Shown: positions 46,302-58,467, counted from the stretch's first letter. The stretch is 64,000 nucleotides of DNA from Toxorhynchites rutilus septentrionalis (GCF_029784135.1 NC_073746.1:294028089-294092088), one strand, 5' to 3'. Translations and numbers: made by a program. The notes: a model not told the origin generated them from the letters alone.

Positions 46302-49100
46302 CTAGGTAGTGCGGACTGAATCAAAACGGCTGTCAAAAAAGATCCAATTGAAATGTCAAAAGAGATCCAACGATCAGGAGTGTTATTTTTCTTATGATAA
46401 TCAACACTATAAAAGAGGTATTGTTGTCAAGGGCAAAAATAATTAGAATTATAAAATGAACGAGCTACATTTTTCCGTCAATTGTTTAATTAACCATTGC
46501 ATCTCTGAAAGAGCATCTCAACCTTTCACTGAGCAACGCATTTTTAATCTCCCCTCCCTTTGACATAACGTTTTTTCCGAACGAAATAAAAACAAACGAA
46601 GTCAGAGTCACGTAAATGTTTACTCCTGCGATTTGAAAATATTCGATAAAAAGTGGAAGGAAGAGATGCCAGATGATTTTTGAAAAAAGTCTGTAAAAAC
46701 ATGTGAATGTCTGTTAAAAATGTGGAAAAGTCTGTAAAAGTGTACAGATCTATAGAAATGTTTTTTAACGTTAATTTTCACATATTCATTAATACTTTGT
46801 ACATCGCGATGCACGTAAGATTGTATTTTGTATATATATACAGCCATTCCATGCCAAACCAATATAGTGATTCTCAGATCTTCGTCAAAAGTGGTAATTT
46901 TGTTCTTTATCGCAAAACATTAAACTCGTATTTTTTTATTTTTTCATTAGGGTGCCCATTTCCATTTTAGGGTGATCCAAAAAATTATTTTTTTCCACTT
47001 TTTCAAAAATGACTTTTTTCAAAAATTTATAACTTTCGAACCACTTAACCGATTTAGATGATCGACATATCAAATTCAAGCCAATGAGCTTTAATTGAGA
47101 AATATTGAAATTGCAGGTAATATGGATCCTATTTTCGCAATTATTGATTGTAGTCGTTTTTCAATGTATTCATGGCTTTGGACTAGGGGGCGCTTTTTTT
47201 TCTATATTTTTAATTGAAAGCTGAGAATTTTTACATAAAATATCTCGATATCAAAGATGCTTTTTTTTCGTTTTTGAAATATGATTTTTCAGAACTAATC
47301 GATGGTTCGAAAACAATTTTTCCCCATTTTTCCCACTACAAAAAGTCATAACTTTTGAACTATTGGACCGATTCCTATCATCGACATATCAAATTGAAGC
47401 TTACGAGTTATTTTTCTATGGAAAAATTTTACTTTTGCGAAAAAATTGAATTTTTCATATTTGTAATTATTGATTCAGTTAGTTTTTCATAGTTTTCTCG
47501 GTTAAAGATAGGAGCGCTATAATTTTTTATATTTTTCATGGAAAGCTGAGGATTATTTACCTAACATATCTCGATATCAGAGATGCTATAATTCTCATTT
47601 TTAAGTTATAACCTTTGTAAATTTAACATGTTTTAAGTCTTCGATCAATATTCCCGCTTCTAGAATCCAAACTTCCCGCAAGTGTGATATTTTTTCAAAT
47701 TTTGCTTATTGGCTTCCATTTAATATATCGATCATCTAAATCGGTTCAGAAGTTAAAATGTTATGATTTTTTGCAGAATATTATTTTTGGACAAAGGGGG
47801 AAAAATGATTTTTCGAACCACCGGTTAACTTTGTAAAATCATATCTAAAAAACGAAAAAAATAGCATCTCTGATATCGATATATGTTATGTAAAAAATTC
47901 TCAGCTTTCAAGAAAAAATATAAAAAAATATGGCGCCCTCTAGTCCAAAGTCATAAAAAAATAAAAATACGATTACAATCAATAATTACTAAAACATAAT
48001 CATTTTTTTCGCAAGTTAAATATTTTTCACTAAAAGGCTAGGTCATTAGTTCAATTTTATATGTCGATCTTCTAAATCAGTGATTCAAAAGTTATTAATT
48101 TTCATTTGTCATTTTTGGGAATAAGTGGAAAAAATTGATTTTTCGGGCCACTTAATAACTTATGTGTTGTAAGTGTGTTTAAATGTTTCAACAATCTACA
48201 CATACATACATACACATATATACGCGTTGTTAATTTTTATAAAAATCAGTATTTCTTCGTTGATATATTGGACATCCACCAAAGCTTGCGGTCTTGTCGT
48301 TGATGAAATTTATAAGAAAATGCAGTGAATATTTTCCATCCGCCATGCAAGGCTATACAAGTTTTAGATCACCACACGGCCATGAACCATGTCTGTGGTA
48401 ACAATATCGAACAGTAACCCATATTTCGTCATAAGCAGACCCGAAAGCGAATGTAAGTTGTTGAAAATAGAATGAAAATTTTTATTCGATGTTGTTTAAA
48501 TACTTAGAAGACATAGTCCTGACCCTAACTTAACTATTCTTCAATAAATCTCCTTGCATTTCAGCAAAACAATCTTATCTAGAACAGAAAATAATTATCA
48601 GAGACAATTTTCATTCAAGATTTTTCCTTTCCTGCAGAGAATGCAATTTTTCATTAATTGTGAATAACCGTATTCTCTCTTTCGTCTGCAATGATGTCAT
48701 GGCAAAAGTACGAGTTTCTAACTTTATACACACCAGATTGGCCAACCAGAAAGACTGCCGGGCCGCAGGTTGAGTATTGTGCTGGTCTAACGTCATGTGT
48801 ATTGATATAAACTAAATATAATAACTTTTCTGTATTAAAACTATGGAAAAATGTCATATGGTGAGTCGAATATCTTTGATGTGATGAATAAAGCCTCTTA
48901 TTTTTCAAAAACCTGTGAAATATTTTTGTATCCAAAAAGTCTACAACAAAAATGAAAAGTGTTTTACAGATGTCTGTAAATTTACAAACATATTTGTAAA
49001 TCTGGCATCCCTGGTGGTCTGAGAATTTATTGCAAGAAATCGCTTGAAAACATGCATGAATTTGCTTGAAAATGAAGTGGATTGAGTCCGCACCACTTAG
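46302..49100 (+). mobile_element. Large nonautonomous element, complete copy C, 8-bp duplication
   Basis: The terminal inverted repeats GTAGTGCGGACTGAATC (left) and, inverted, GTGGTGCGGACTCAATC (right) are each preceded by CTA and a variable base. The 2799-bp element is flanked by identical GTATTGAA at 46294-46301 and 49101-49108. An 8-bp duplication fits hAT or P-type transposases, but no coding region is present. Related copies are at 34593-36951 and 58825-61498. The interior holds the foldback unit (46842-48155) and a (TATG)n microsatellite. Confidence 0.88.
46842..48155. repeat. Inner foldback of copy C
   Basis: Left arm ATTCCATGCCAAACCAATAT. The right arm ends near 48150 in TTTTTCGGGCCACTTAATA and is shorter than in copies B and D, so its outermost ~100 bases are lost. 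Otherwise co-linear with 34927-36105. Confidence 0.65.
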
Positions 49101-49108
49101 GTATTGAA

Positions 49109-49460
49109 TTGTTATTTGTTTTTTTTTTCAAATGTATTCAAAGACTCGTGTCAATGAAGCGCCACACAGTCTGATAAGTGAATTGATCTATTTACGTGTG
49201 CTTTGCTCTTCTCTCACAAACACTATTACCCCATTTTTACACGAGGGTTTACCTATACTACTACAATGGCTAGCTTCCACCTTCACCTTAATATAGTCTA
49301 CAATATCAAGGACTGTTGCATAGCATTTAAAAGACTCTTTAGTTAGCCAGAAAAGCTGAAGTTTTACTGAAACGTGGAGCAACCAATTATTCGGTGATAC
49401 TGGGAACAAATATAAAATCATCAGCGAGTCAATTTCGATTTGTGATTTAGTCGTGATATA
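49109..49460. other. Short unassigned stretch
   Basis: Contains the inverted partner (49262-49290) of the 45429 motif. Nothing else recognised. Confidence 0.45.
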
Positions 49461-49800
49461 CAGTCAATCGCAAAATGAAGTATACACCCAGTGTTGGTTT
49501 GTTATTTTTGAGTTTTCAAGTACAGTGTACAGTTCAAGTTTTTCTTAAAAAGAAAATGGAAATCGGTTCAGAAATGTTAACAGATAACAAAAATCAATCT
49601 CCTAGTATTTGGTATGGCCCCCTTTGGCGTCCAGCACAGTCTGCAAGCACCGAGGCGAGATTTTTGGTCACTGTGAACGGAATGCTCTCCCAGATCTCAT
49701 TAATCGTCGTTTCAAGTTCTGCTTCGTTCCCTGGATTTTTATTCTTTAGACATTTTAAACATTTTAATTTTAACATTTTAAAACTGGCTCCGTGTCTTCT
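49461..49800 (-). mobile_element. Tc1-like element remnant (3' end)
   Basis: CAGTCAATCGCAAAATGAAG after TA at 49459-49460 is a Tc1-type terminus. On the minus strand 49776-49594 encodes ELETTINEIWESIPFTVTKN, then ...GPYQILGD, matching the tail of Tc1-like transposases. The other terminus and the catalytic region are missing. The plus-strand frame 49475-49807 is antisense to this. Confidence 0.65.
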
Positions 49801-49907
49801 AATCTAATAGAGATAACACTAAGGGGCTGTCCCCATACCACGTAGACAACTTTAGGGGGGGTTGGGGGTAAGAAAATGTCCTCGAGTCCATGTGGACAGG
49901 AAGATTT

Positions 49908-51490
49908 TTTTTGACGTAGGACTACGTCTAACCGGAAGATATAGGGGGTGAAATGAAAATCTAGGCACTGAACAAGTAGGAAAAAATGCAAGATTTGGAA
50001 CGCTTATAACTCGAGCATTTCTCAATAGATCGCAAAGGTTTTTGCATCAATTGATAGGAAATATATCTACGCATCTATCATAACGAATAACATTTCATTT
50101 TTCTTGAGATAAATAATTGAATAATTGTGAAATATCAAGCATTGTCCAAATGCACTATGTGCCCATTTTTGATTGGTCCATTTTGTGCTCTTCAAATCGT
50201 ACCGACCAAAACGGTCAACCAGAGCAGCAGCGAAATACAATGAAGCACGATTGGAAAGGAAAAAGAAAAAATATGAACGAAACATTGGTCGCAGTCTCAC
50301 ACATGCGTAATTCTCGAGCCAGCCAGTCAGCTTAAAAATCCCCGCTCCGCTGCCGTAACGCTCATTCTTTGTGTGGACACCGACTGGACAACATCGTTGC
50401 TGGACGAGCTGGATGGCGAGGGATCGAGTGCCTTTCTCAAGGCAATGGGGGCGGAGGTGTAATGAAGGAGTTAAAGTAGAGTTTTAAGGGCCTTTCTCAA
50501 GGCTAGAGACGAATGAACTAAAAAGTTTAAAGTCTCTATAATACAAAACCACCACCACCGTAACGATCATTCTCATCCGAACCAAGGCGCGTAGAAGTAT
50601 ATCCTAAGGTGGGCCAACTTGCTAAAACCACTCTTCAGTCATCTTGAAAGTCTACTGTGTTTTGTTTGTAAACAAAATACAATACGCTAGTGCCGAAGAT
50701 CGCTCCTGATCAGTCTGTCTCTTTCACGCTTCAAGAAAATAATTCCCTTTCTGCTTTCTTCCGTACTGTTTTCATATACCGCTCCCCTAACCAACTTAGT
50801 GACGAAACGGCCTCACCTAGTACCATAGACCCGTCTTGATCCGAACCGTACACCACATCGTTTCGCATGACATCACATCAACAAACCAACACAAGCAGCC
50901 ATGGTTGGATATGGCAAAGGAGGAAAAGTGAAGGGAAAGGCAAAATCCCGACCGAACCGTGTTAGTCTGGAGTTCCACGCAAGGGTAGCTAGGCCGAGCG
51001 CGTTAGTACCAGTGAATCAGTCCACCTAGCCGGCGTTATATAGTTTCGGCCGCCGAAGTGGAAAAGCTGCTCGCGACGATAAGAAAACCCGCATTCAGAA
51101 CAGACCACATTCGGTTCGGTGGACATCAAGACAACAGGCAGTTGCAGCGAGTGGCGAGTGGCAAACGCAATCGCAAAACGGCATCAGGTAGCAGAAGAAA
51201 AAAGTTTGTTCTTTATACAATGGCAAAACTGGCAAAACCAGAACAAGGCGGCATCGAGGGCGTTCGAAATGGTTTTTTTCAAAACCACGAGTACTAAGTT
51301 TTCTAAATTGAAACCATTCCATAAAACACGGCGCTTATCAGGGCCATTAAACCTTTCAAAAAAGAGTTTACGAAATACAGTTCAATGCATTCTAAAATAA
51401 TATCCAAAATAATAATAAAACACAAATTGATTTTTTTATAACTTTGTATAGTCCTACGTCACTCCGGTTATGTCCCCGACATTACCCACC
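49908..51490. mobile_element. GACGTAGGACTAC TIR family, copy carrying a histone H2A fragment
   Basis: Left end TTTTTGACGTAGGACTACGTC core at 49911; right end ATAGTCCTACGTCACTCCGG at 51449. The first ~250 bp match the copy at 56980 (CACTGAAC, GCAGGAAAAAATGCAAGATT-like, TTGCATCAATTGATAGG). The interior is different and includes a histone H2A-like segment with its leader. Just upstream (49826-49900) is a GGGGCTGTCCCCATACCACG block of another repeat. No transposase was seen. Confidence 0.6.
50902..51100 (+). pseudogene. Histone H2A-like pseudogene inside a repeat element
   Basis: The ATG at 50902 opens with MVGYGKGGKVKGKAKSRPNR, close to the universal H2A tail. Homology then continues through a small deletion and frame changes: an RKG-YAERV-like segment, a YLAAVMEYLAAEVLEL-like DNA match (GGCCGCCGAAGTGGAAAAGC), then KAARDDKKTRI, matching the ARDNKKTRI segment of H2A. 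It then loses similarity. Stops (for example TAG near 51028) and frameshifts make it nonfunctional. It has no intron, as expected for a replication-dependent histone, and sits between the inverted ends of the TIR family, so it was probably captured by the element. Confidence 0.8.
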
Positions 51491-51574
51491 CGTCTTTTTT
51501 TTTCAGATACAATCACCTATACCAGGGGTTTTAGGTTTTTTTTTATGGCAGAGAAAAAAACATTTGACGGAGCA

Positions 51575-52290
51575 CCTGCATTTTGACGTAGAACTACGTC
51601 TTTCATTAAGGGTGCCAAATCAGAAAACAGGTCACGTTTTTATGAAATAAAGTTAACGTTAATAACTATTTTTGCCGCGAACGGATTTTAGCGATTTACA
51701 TACTAAACGAATCGTAAATTCCCTAAGATTTGTTTAATATGCTATACATTAGAATCCCCTGGTTTGTAAATGGTGAAAATTCATTCAAACTTTCCATTTT
51801 TCCATACATTTGTTCTGTCCATTTGTGTGCTTTCCCGAACAGAGCTGTCAATAACGAGCAACTTATCGACGACCAACGAAGGGGAAATCGTAGGATTTTA
51901 AATCGCCGTGAACAAAGGAAAAGTAGAAGAATGAAGGGGAATATTTGCCTTGAGTATAAACAGTGGATCTCGCTGAGGCAAACTTTCATTCGGCATCGGA
52001 CTGTTGAGCAATCCGGTTCACTTTGCTTTCGCTGCGCTTCGTTCTAAGATTGGACCCCACCAGTGGTAATCCAACTTGGATATCGTCGTTTGCTTTTTCT
52101 GTTCGTTATTCGTTATTCGTATCGTGTGTTTTTCTTCCCGCGTCGTAAATTGGACGTTTCGCGTAGTGTGTGATGAGCAAGAAGAAGAGGGGGGCACGCA
52201 ATGTTGATGTAGTGAAAAGCGCTCGCACTGAACCCGAGCCTTCGCGAGTGTGACACCGCACAACAACAGCAAAATAGGCGATTTCGACGC
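51575..52290. mobile_element. GACGTAGGACTAC TIR family, left-end copy
   Basis: TTTTGACGTAGAACTACGTC, then TTTCATT, matches the left end of the copy at 40118. The right end was not found; the rest is unique or decayed. A tiny Lys/Arg-rich frame starts at 52172 but is too short to judge. Confidence 0.45.
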
Positions 52291-54006
52291 GTCGGTCGAA
52301 AATGTAAACGGCTTCTTTGGTGCCTTTGAGAATGCATCAATGCATTAAACTGACGTTATGGCGAAGCAGGCGTTAAGGTTATGCGCCAAAAAAAAATTTG
52401 GGGAATAACAAGTATCTTGAATGTCTTACTGGAATGTTATAAGTTATTTAGGTTCGCGTGCCAGTCGTAAAACTGCCTTCAACTAGGATTGCATTTGCGC
52501 TAATATTGATCATATTGAAGCATTGCTACTGTTTTCGAGGTTGTTGATATTAACAAAAAGTGTTTATTTCGCTTATTTAGTCACCAAGAAAGTAAATGTC
52601 GTTCTGGAGTTTTGTATGTGATTAGGTTTCGCTTATCAGTAGCAAAAATTCCTCCACTAAGAGTGACAGCTGCGCTTCTCTCGAGCATGAGAAAGTAATG
52701 CAACTTTTTTCGAGGCCAGTAATATTAACAAAAGCGTTTCTTTTGAGAATAGCACAAAATGAGGAGAAGTATTTGTATTCCTAGTAGCTTCAAGCCACCA
52801 ATGTATGATTCTGTATGCATGCTATGGCGAACGCTTGTTTGGCGCTTGGTTTACGTTGAACGAACGATGCCTAGAGGTGCGATTGCTTTGAGGCAATACT
52901 AAATAACATGTAGTATGATATTTGATACTTGCAAGTGTTGTCATTGTTGTTGTTTCCATTTGGTGCCAAAGATATATTGATGTAGTTATGAGATGTGGAA
53001 TAATGGTGCTGGTGTAACATGTATATAATCGACTGTAGCCGAGTCTATGTCAATTGCGAAAAAGGCCACCGGAATAGCGTTCGAGGTAAATTTTCAATGC
53101 ATTGACATGAAATAAATTGCGACATACGATCAGCTAGTGTATTGTTTTGCGAGGGCAAGAATGAAGCTTCAATCAATTATCGTCAACTGATTCTACAATG
53201 AAAAACCATTTCAAAGATTATTCTACTAAGCAGTTGTTTCGAAAATTTCACAGCATTATAGAATAATATCCGAAGGTATAAACAAGCGACTTATATAAAA
53301 TTACAGCGTAGTTCAACGTCAACAATGCGGTCGTATCTTAGACACAACCTCCTATAATTTTTTAATCCAAAAACAAATCCTATTTGCGTTAACACTACCC
53401 AACTGGGAACAGCTGTCTCGGTTGCGCCGTTACCCGACATCTGATCCGCAGTAAACAAAATAAATCACTATATGCCCAGTGGAATTAAATACAGGCAACC
53501 TTTTTTTTGTGCGGGAGATAGAGAACGCACAAAAAAATCGCATAAAAAACTTCACCAGTATCTTTGAAAAATCGTGTTCGGTACACAATTTGAAAAACAA
53601 ATTTTGTGCGGTAGATAGGGGCCGACAACTTCGTCAAATCTGCTTCTTTTCATATACCGCACAAAAAACCACACAAAAACAGGTTTTCCTGTACAACAAT
53701 GTTTTTCAGGGTGGGTTTTCAAGGGGAACCATTTGCTATAAATTCGCGGAGTACAAATTTCCCATGGAGCACCATTTGAAAACCCCTGACCTCTGTATAG
53801 TTTTTCATAGAGAATTGCTTGTGAAATCATTTTTCCAAAGTATTTAAATTTCAACAATTTCTGGTAATGAGTATTTACATTTGCATGCGATTGTTCATGC
53901 ACCTCTAGTCGTCAAACTTAAAACAATTGAGTCAGTATTGTAATAAAAATATACGTGGAATTAGGTAGCTGATTCGGAATATTTCAGGAGGTGATAGAGG
54001 ATAATA
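52291..54006. other. Intergenic stretch with weak repeats
   Basis: 52450-52760 looks like two diverged copies of a ~170-base unit (TTTTCGAGG, TATTAACAAAA, GTTT). 53490-53695 has inverted blocks (ACAGG, AACCTTTTTTTTGTGCGG and GAAAACC..ACCGCACAAAAAA), perhaps a small MITE. No gene. Confidence 0.4.
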
Positions 54007-55300
54007 CAGGGTTTTCCATTTCGGGCTTCCGAAAGTATACAGCCCTGCGCTGACAACCATTTGACATAGCTGTCAACCAAAGCGTCATATCGTTAGTTGA
54101 ATGTCTGCCATTTTACAATATGGATCGTTTTAGCATCGCACAACGTGTTAATTTTGTTAAATTATACTATAAAAATGATGAAAAACCGGCAAATGTTTTT
54201 CGAGCATTACGGACGGATTTTGGTCGTCATGGACGGCCTACAGAGCACACAATCGCTAATGTAGTGCGTAAATTCGAATAAACTGGATCCGTAGCGGATA
54301 TTGTGAAACCTGTGCATCATCGTAATGTGCGTTCGGCCGAAAATGTTGCTGCTGTTGCTGCCAGTGTGGAGGATGACCCGAATGTTTCGATTCCACGGCG
54401 TGCTTAGCAATTGGGCTCGTCAAACACATCATTGTGGCGAATTTTGCATTTGGACTTGCACCTACATCCATATAAAGTCCAACTGGTACAAAAATTAGAG
54501 CGTGGTGACCATGGAATGCGTCGGGCATACGTCGATTGGGTGAACGAACAACAGCAGCAAAATGCTGAATTTTCGCATAAAATTTTCTTCAGCGATGAGG
54601 CACATTTCGAGCTCGGTGGCTATTTGAACACCCAAAATTTCCGTATATGGGGCTCAGAAAATCCACACGTGATTGTTGAGAGACCATTGCATCCGCCAAG
54701 TCACTGTTTGGTGCGCATTATGGTCTGGTGGAGTCATCGGGCCGCCTTTTTTTTGAAAATGAGGACGACGAGACGGTAACTGTGAATGGTGAGCGCTATG
54801 GCCGCATGTTAACCGATTTTTTTTGCCACAAATTGAAGATATGGATACGGATGACATGTGGTTTCAGCAGGACGGCGCCACGTGCCACACAACACGACCG
54901 AACATGGCCATATTGCGAACGAAATTTGAGGGACGCATAATTTCGCGTTTTGGTGATGCCAATTGGCCCTCCAGATCATGCGGTTTGAACCCGCTAGACT
55001 TTTTTTTGTGGGGTTATGCGAAAGACCGTGTCTATGCCAACTCTCCGCAAACTCTTGATTTGAAAGACAACATTCGTGAAGTTATGACCGAGATACCGCC
55101 CCATATGTGCCGAAAAGTCATCGAAAATTACCTGTTCCAGATCAAGGTGTGCGAGGAAGCCCTAGGTGGACAGTTGAATGATGTTGTATTTCACACATAA
55201 TGGCATAAACCAAACTTTGAAATAAAAGTTTCATCGAAATTCGAATTCTAAGTGTGTTTTATTTCAATTTACTTTCGGAATTTAAAGTTGGAAAACCTTG
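54007..55300 (+). mobile_element. mariner-type element, DD41D lineage
   Basis: 1294 bp between TA dinucleotides. Inverted ends share CAGGGTTTTCC / CAAGGTTTTCC and an inner TTCCGAAAGTA. Contains one broken transposase gene. Confidence 0.88.
54120..55200 (+). pseudogene. DD41D-type mariner transposase, stops and frameshifts
   Basis: The N-terminal HTH region opens MDRFSIAQRVNFVKLYYKN. The catalytic domain has FFSDEAHFEL, then QQDGATCHTT, then NPLDFFLWGYAKDRVY, with 41 residues between the last two Asp. This spacing is described for the rosa group of mariners. In-frame stops lie at 54279-54281 and 54405-54407. Two frameshifts sit in T-runs near 54752 and 54820 (GCCTTTTTTTT and GATTTTTTTTGCC). 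The reading ends at 55200. It is dead at four or more sites, so older than the mariner at 8925. Neighbours are intergenic. Confidence 0.88.
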
Positions 55301-55781
55301 TATTTGATGAAAACATTCTTCTACGCATATGGTGAATTCTCATCTAGGACAGAGTTATTGGATTTTTCTTAAGCCTAATTTTATGGCTTAAACTGACTCT
55401 AAATTAGTAAATACGCTACTTAGAATAATTTTCCTATTTTTTGTATGGGTATAAAATTAAATTAAGAGAGTTTCAATGTGAACTTACGTTTAGTCCCTTT
55501 CGTTTGCCTTCAATTCCTTCTGTGTCATATGTGTAGCCGAAGAACGCAATATATGCTATTCCTTGGTCATTGCTAACTACAAATCCTTTTTCCTAACAAT
55601 TCTGATATCTATTCAGAACGAAATAGTTTTACAATATGTATTTCTCAGTTATTTATATGTTACTTCGAAAACATTTTCTATCTAATTCTTTGTTGTCTAT
55701 GCGTACCCTAGGCTTGCTATGTGGCGTAAGCGCGCTTGCACAGTGTTGTAAACGGTCGACATTTCTCTCAACTGTCACATA
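55301..55781. other. Intergenic stretch, nothing recognised
   Basis: AT-rich, no frames of note. Confidence 0.5.
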
Positions 55782-55983
55782 CTCCACGCGGCGAGTGACG
55801 TGAGATAGCAAAGTTTCTCGCTTCATTGTGGAAGCTACCTTACTCTTTAACTTCTTTTTTAAACCCGAGTCGATAACATATGAGGACACGACCTCAAATC
55901 TCACCTAGTGACAAACTGTAGTCACGCCATTCGCCTACGGGAATGCAGTGACTTGAGCCATCTCACTTCATTCGCCGCGTGGA
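55782..55983. mobile_element. 202-bp MITE with CTCCACGCGGCGA ends
   Basis: Inverted ends TCCACGCGGCGAGTGACGTG and TCCACGCGGCGAATGAAGTG lie between ATA trinucleotides (55779-55781, 55984-55986). Noncoding; the 3-bp duplication is AT-biased. The stretch 55987-56323 holds nothing else. Confidence 0.7.
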
Positions 55984-56323
55984 ATAAAGGGGACTGTTCT
56001 TGCGCGAGAGTCACGGCTCAATATGTATTGCGAATGTGACCAAGACGGCATTGGCATTGCTCGGCTCCAACTGTCACCTCAGAAATAAACGCACAGCCGC
56101 AAACACGACCATCAATTGAACGTTTATATACTCTCTCTTTCTGTCGAACGTACGAATAAGAGCGGTGAAAATATGCTATGCTTAGATCAAAACCTAAGAC
56201 ATCAAAACAACCGATAAAGTCTCCCCTATCGAGTGTGAATGTATTGAATGAACGTTTTAAGCGGTGAGCGTTCCCCGTGAACACTGTTGTTTAATTACGG
56301 GACGATAAATAGCTAATGAATAA

Positions 56324-56944
56324 TGTGCGATTCACATAGAACGTAACGGAAAAGAACGTCCACGTTCCGTCAACGTCTTCACCAATTCACACATGCAGTC
56401 AATGCTCACACCAGCACCGTCACGTCAAATGTCAAATGAATGATTTATTAAATGTTATTCATGGTTTCGCCACCTACAACAGTTTTAACTTGCAATGACC
56501 TCTTTCGAATCAGCATACCTAGAATCAGTTCTAAATATGGAGAACATCAATGAAAATCATTGAATTATGTTATTTGAATGCTTAAACCCCGTAGTCCCGA
56601 CCCTTATTCAACAATAATATTATATAGACTATTTTTCTCGGCTAGTCGCGAATGATTTGGCTCCGAAGTTTGGAATCAAGAGATATGTTGGCATAAAAAA
56701 TACAACCGAAATCAAAACAAAAGCCGAGACACAAAGTCCAGACAAAAACCCAACGAACCGTCCCTCTCCGTCAATTATTCTTTTCTACAAATCCTGCCGG
56801 TCATTTTCGTTGAACGTAAGCTGACGGGTCGTTACGTTGCCGGTGTATGTGAATGTTTTCATAAGAATTGCATGGTAGAATAACTGATGTAACGTGACGT
56901 AACGGGACGTGAACGTGACGTGGATGTTGTATGTGAATCGCACT
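56324..56944. mobile_element. MITE with GTGCGATTCACATA ends, TAA duplication
   Basis: The inverted ends GTGCGATTCACATAGAACG and GTGCGATTCACATACAACA enclose 621 bp rich in AACGTGACGTAACG words. TAA flanks both sides (56321-56323 and 56945-56947), as in PIF/Harbinger MITEs. A second, interrupted copy starts at 58688. Confidence 0.8.
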
Positions 56945-56974
56945 TAAGACGGAAAAAAACGAAATGTCATATGA

Positions 56975-57892
56975 CATTTTGACGTGGGACTACGTCTAAC
57001 CGGAATATATGGGGGGAGTAAAATGAAAACATAAACACTGAACATGCAGGAAAAAATGCAAGATTTCAAATGCGTATAACTCAAACATTTTCTACTGGAT
57101 CGGAAAGATGTTTGCATCAATTGATAGGGAATATTTCTACGCATCTATCGCGATTAATAAAATGTTATTTTTCATTAGATAAATAATTGAATAACTATAA
57201 AATCTTAAGGGTTATCTAAACGCCCAAACTGCCTCGTTTTGATTGGCCCGCTTTACGGTTTCCCCAACACAGACTTCAAAACCAAGCAGCCTTGGGGAAA
57301 ACGGAATTGCAAATACATGAAAGTAGAGAGAGCTTTTGTTCTAACCGAAATGTTTTTTCCTAACACAGACTTCAAATCCAAGAAGCGTGGGGAAATTGGC
57401 ATTGCAAATACATGCGAGTCGGGGTATTTTCGTTCCAACTGAAATCTGTTTCCTTAACACAGACTTCAAATCCAAGGAGCTCGGGAAAATTCGCATTGCA
57501 AATTCATGCAAGTCGGGGGCATTTTTGTTCCGACTAAAATATGTTTCCTCAACACTGGCTTCAGAACCAAGGTGTCTAGGTAAATTGGGATTGCAAATTC
57601 ATGCAGGTCGGGAGTATTTTTGTTCCGATTGAAATCTGTTTACCTATAAAGACCAAGGTGTCTGGGGAAATCGGCATCGCAAATACATGCAACCTGCGAG
57701 TACTTTTGTACTCGATTGCCTTTGTGCAGACTAGAGTGCGTTTCTCTAACACGGTCTCACAACGCAAATATATTGAATTCGGAAATTGTTTCATTCAATC
57801 AAAAATTTAATCAATACAAACAAATGATTTGATTACTAAGCTAAGGTAGTCCCACGTCAACCTTGCGGTTATATCATAGATATAACCCACCT
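56975..57892. mobile_element. GACGTAGGACTAC TIR family, copy with ~94-bp tandem repeats
   Basis: Left TTTTGACGTGGGACTACGTC; right GTAGTCCCACGTCAACC, followed by GCGGTTATATCATAGATATA. Inside, five copies of a ~94-bp unit (AACACAGACTTCAAATCCAAG at about 57266, 57362, 57456, 57550, 57645). The frames at 57239-57632 are translations of this array. It shares its first ~250 bp with 49908-51490. Confidence 0.7.
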
Positions 57893-57905
57893 ATTTTTTT
57901 TTTAG

Positions 57906-58130
57906 CAGGGGTTAGACATCAATTGAATATAGGCTACCCAAAATTAAAATCAATATGGCGTCATTTGTTTATCAACATATCATTTACGAGGATTGAAATC
58001 GAAAAATGCGCTGCTTTATTCTAACTGCATGAGCGATATTCATATTTCGGTTTCACATGGAGGTGTTCACATTTAACATGGAGTTTAAAGATAGCCACTA
58101 TTCGGATTTGACGTTTTAGTCGTACCCCTG
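57906..58130 (+). mobile_element. hAT MITE, first of a head-to-head pair
   Basis: Ends CAGGGGTTAGACATC and (inverted) CAGGGGTACGACTAAAACG. Flanked by TTTTTTAG (57898-57905) and ATTTTTAG (58131-58138), an 8-bp hAT-type duplication with one mismatch. 225 bp, noncoding. Confidence 0.82.
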
Positions 58131-58138
58131 ATTTTTAG

Positions 58139-58467
58139 CAGGGGTATGACTAAAACGTCAAATCCCTCATATTGCCAGTGTACCCAATATTGCTGCGGTT
58201 CACTGACATTTTGGTTCTGTCAATTACTGTTGTTTACAACTCGGTCCGGTTATTTAGTCGAATAGTGGCTAACTTAAACTCCATGTTAAATGTGAACACC
58301 TCCATGTGAAACCGAAATATGAAAATCGCTCATGCAGTTAGAAATAAAGCATACTATCCCCGTGATTTCAACGATTTCAATCCTCGCAAATGATATGTTG
58401 GTAAACAAATGACGCCATATTGATTTTGATTTTTGGTAGCCCATATTCAATTGATGTCTAACCCCTG
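58139..58467 (-). mobile_element. hAT MITE, second of the pair (inverted, longer)
   Basis: Same family as the preceding element but inverted: it starts with CAGGGGTATGACTAAAACG and ends with the complement of CAGGGGTTAGACATC. Flanked by perfect ATTTTTAG at 58131-58138 and 58468-58475. It is about 105 bp longer in the middle (CCTCATATTGCCAGTGTACC...). Together the two make a ~230-bp-armed palindrome. Confidence 0.82.

Noticed and set aside
49475..49807. 110-codon + strand frame
   Set aside because: Antisense to a Tc1-like transposase tail.
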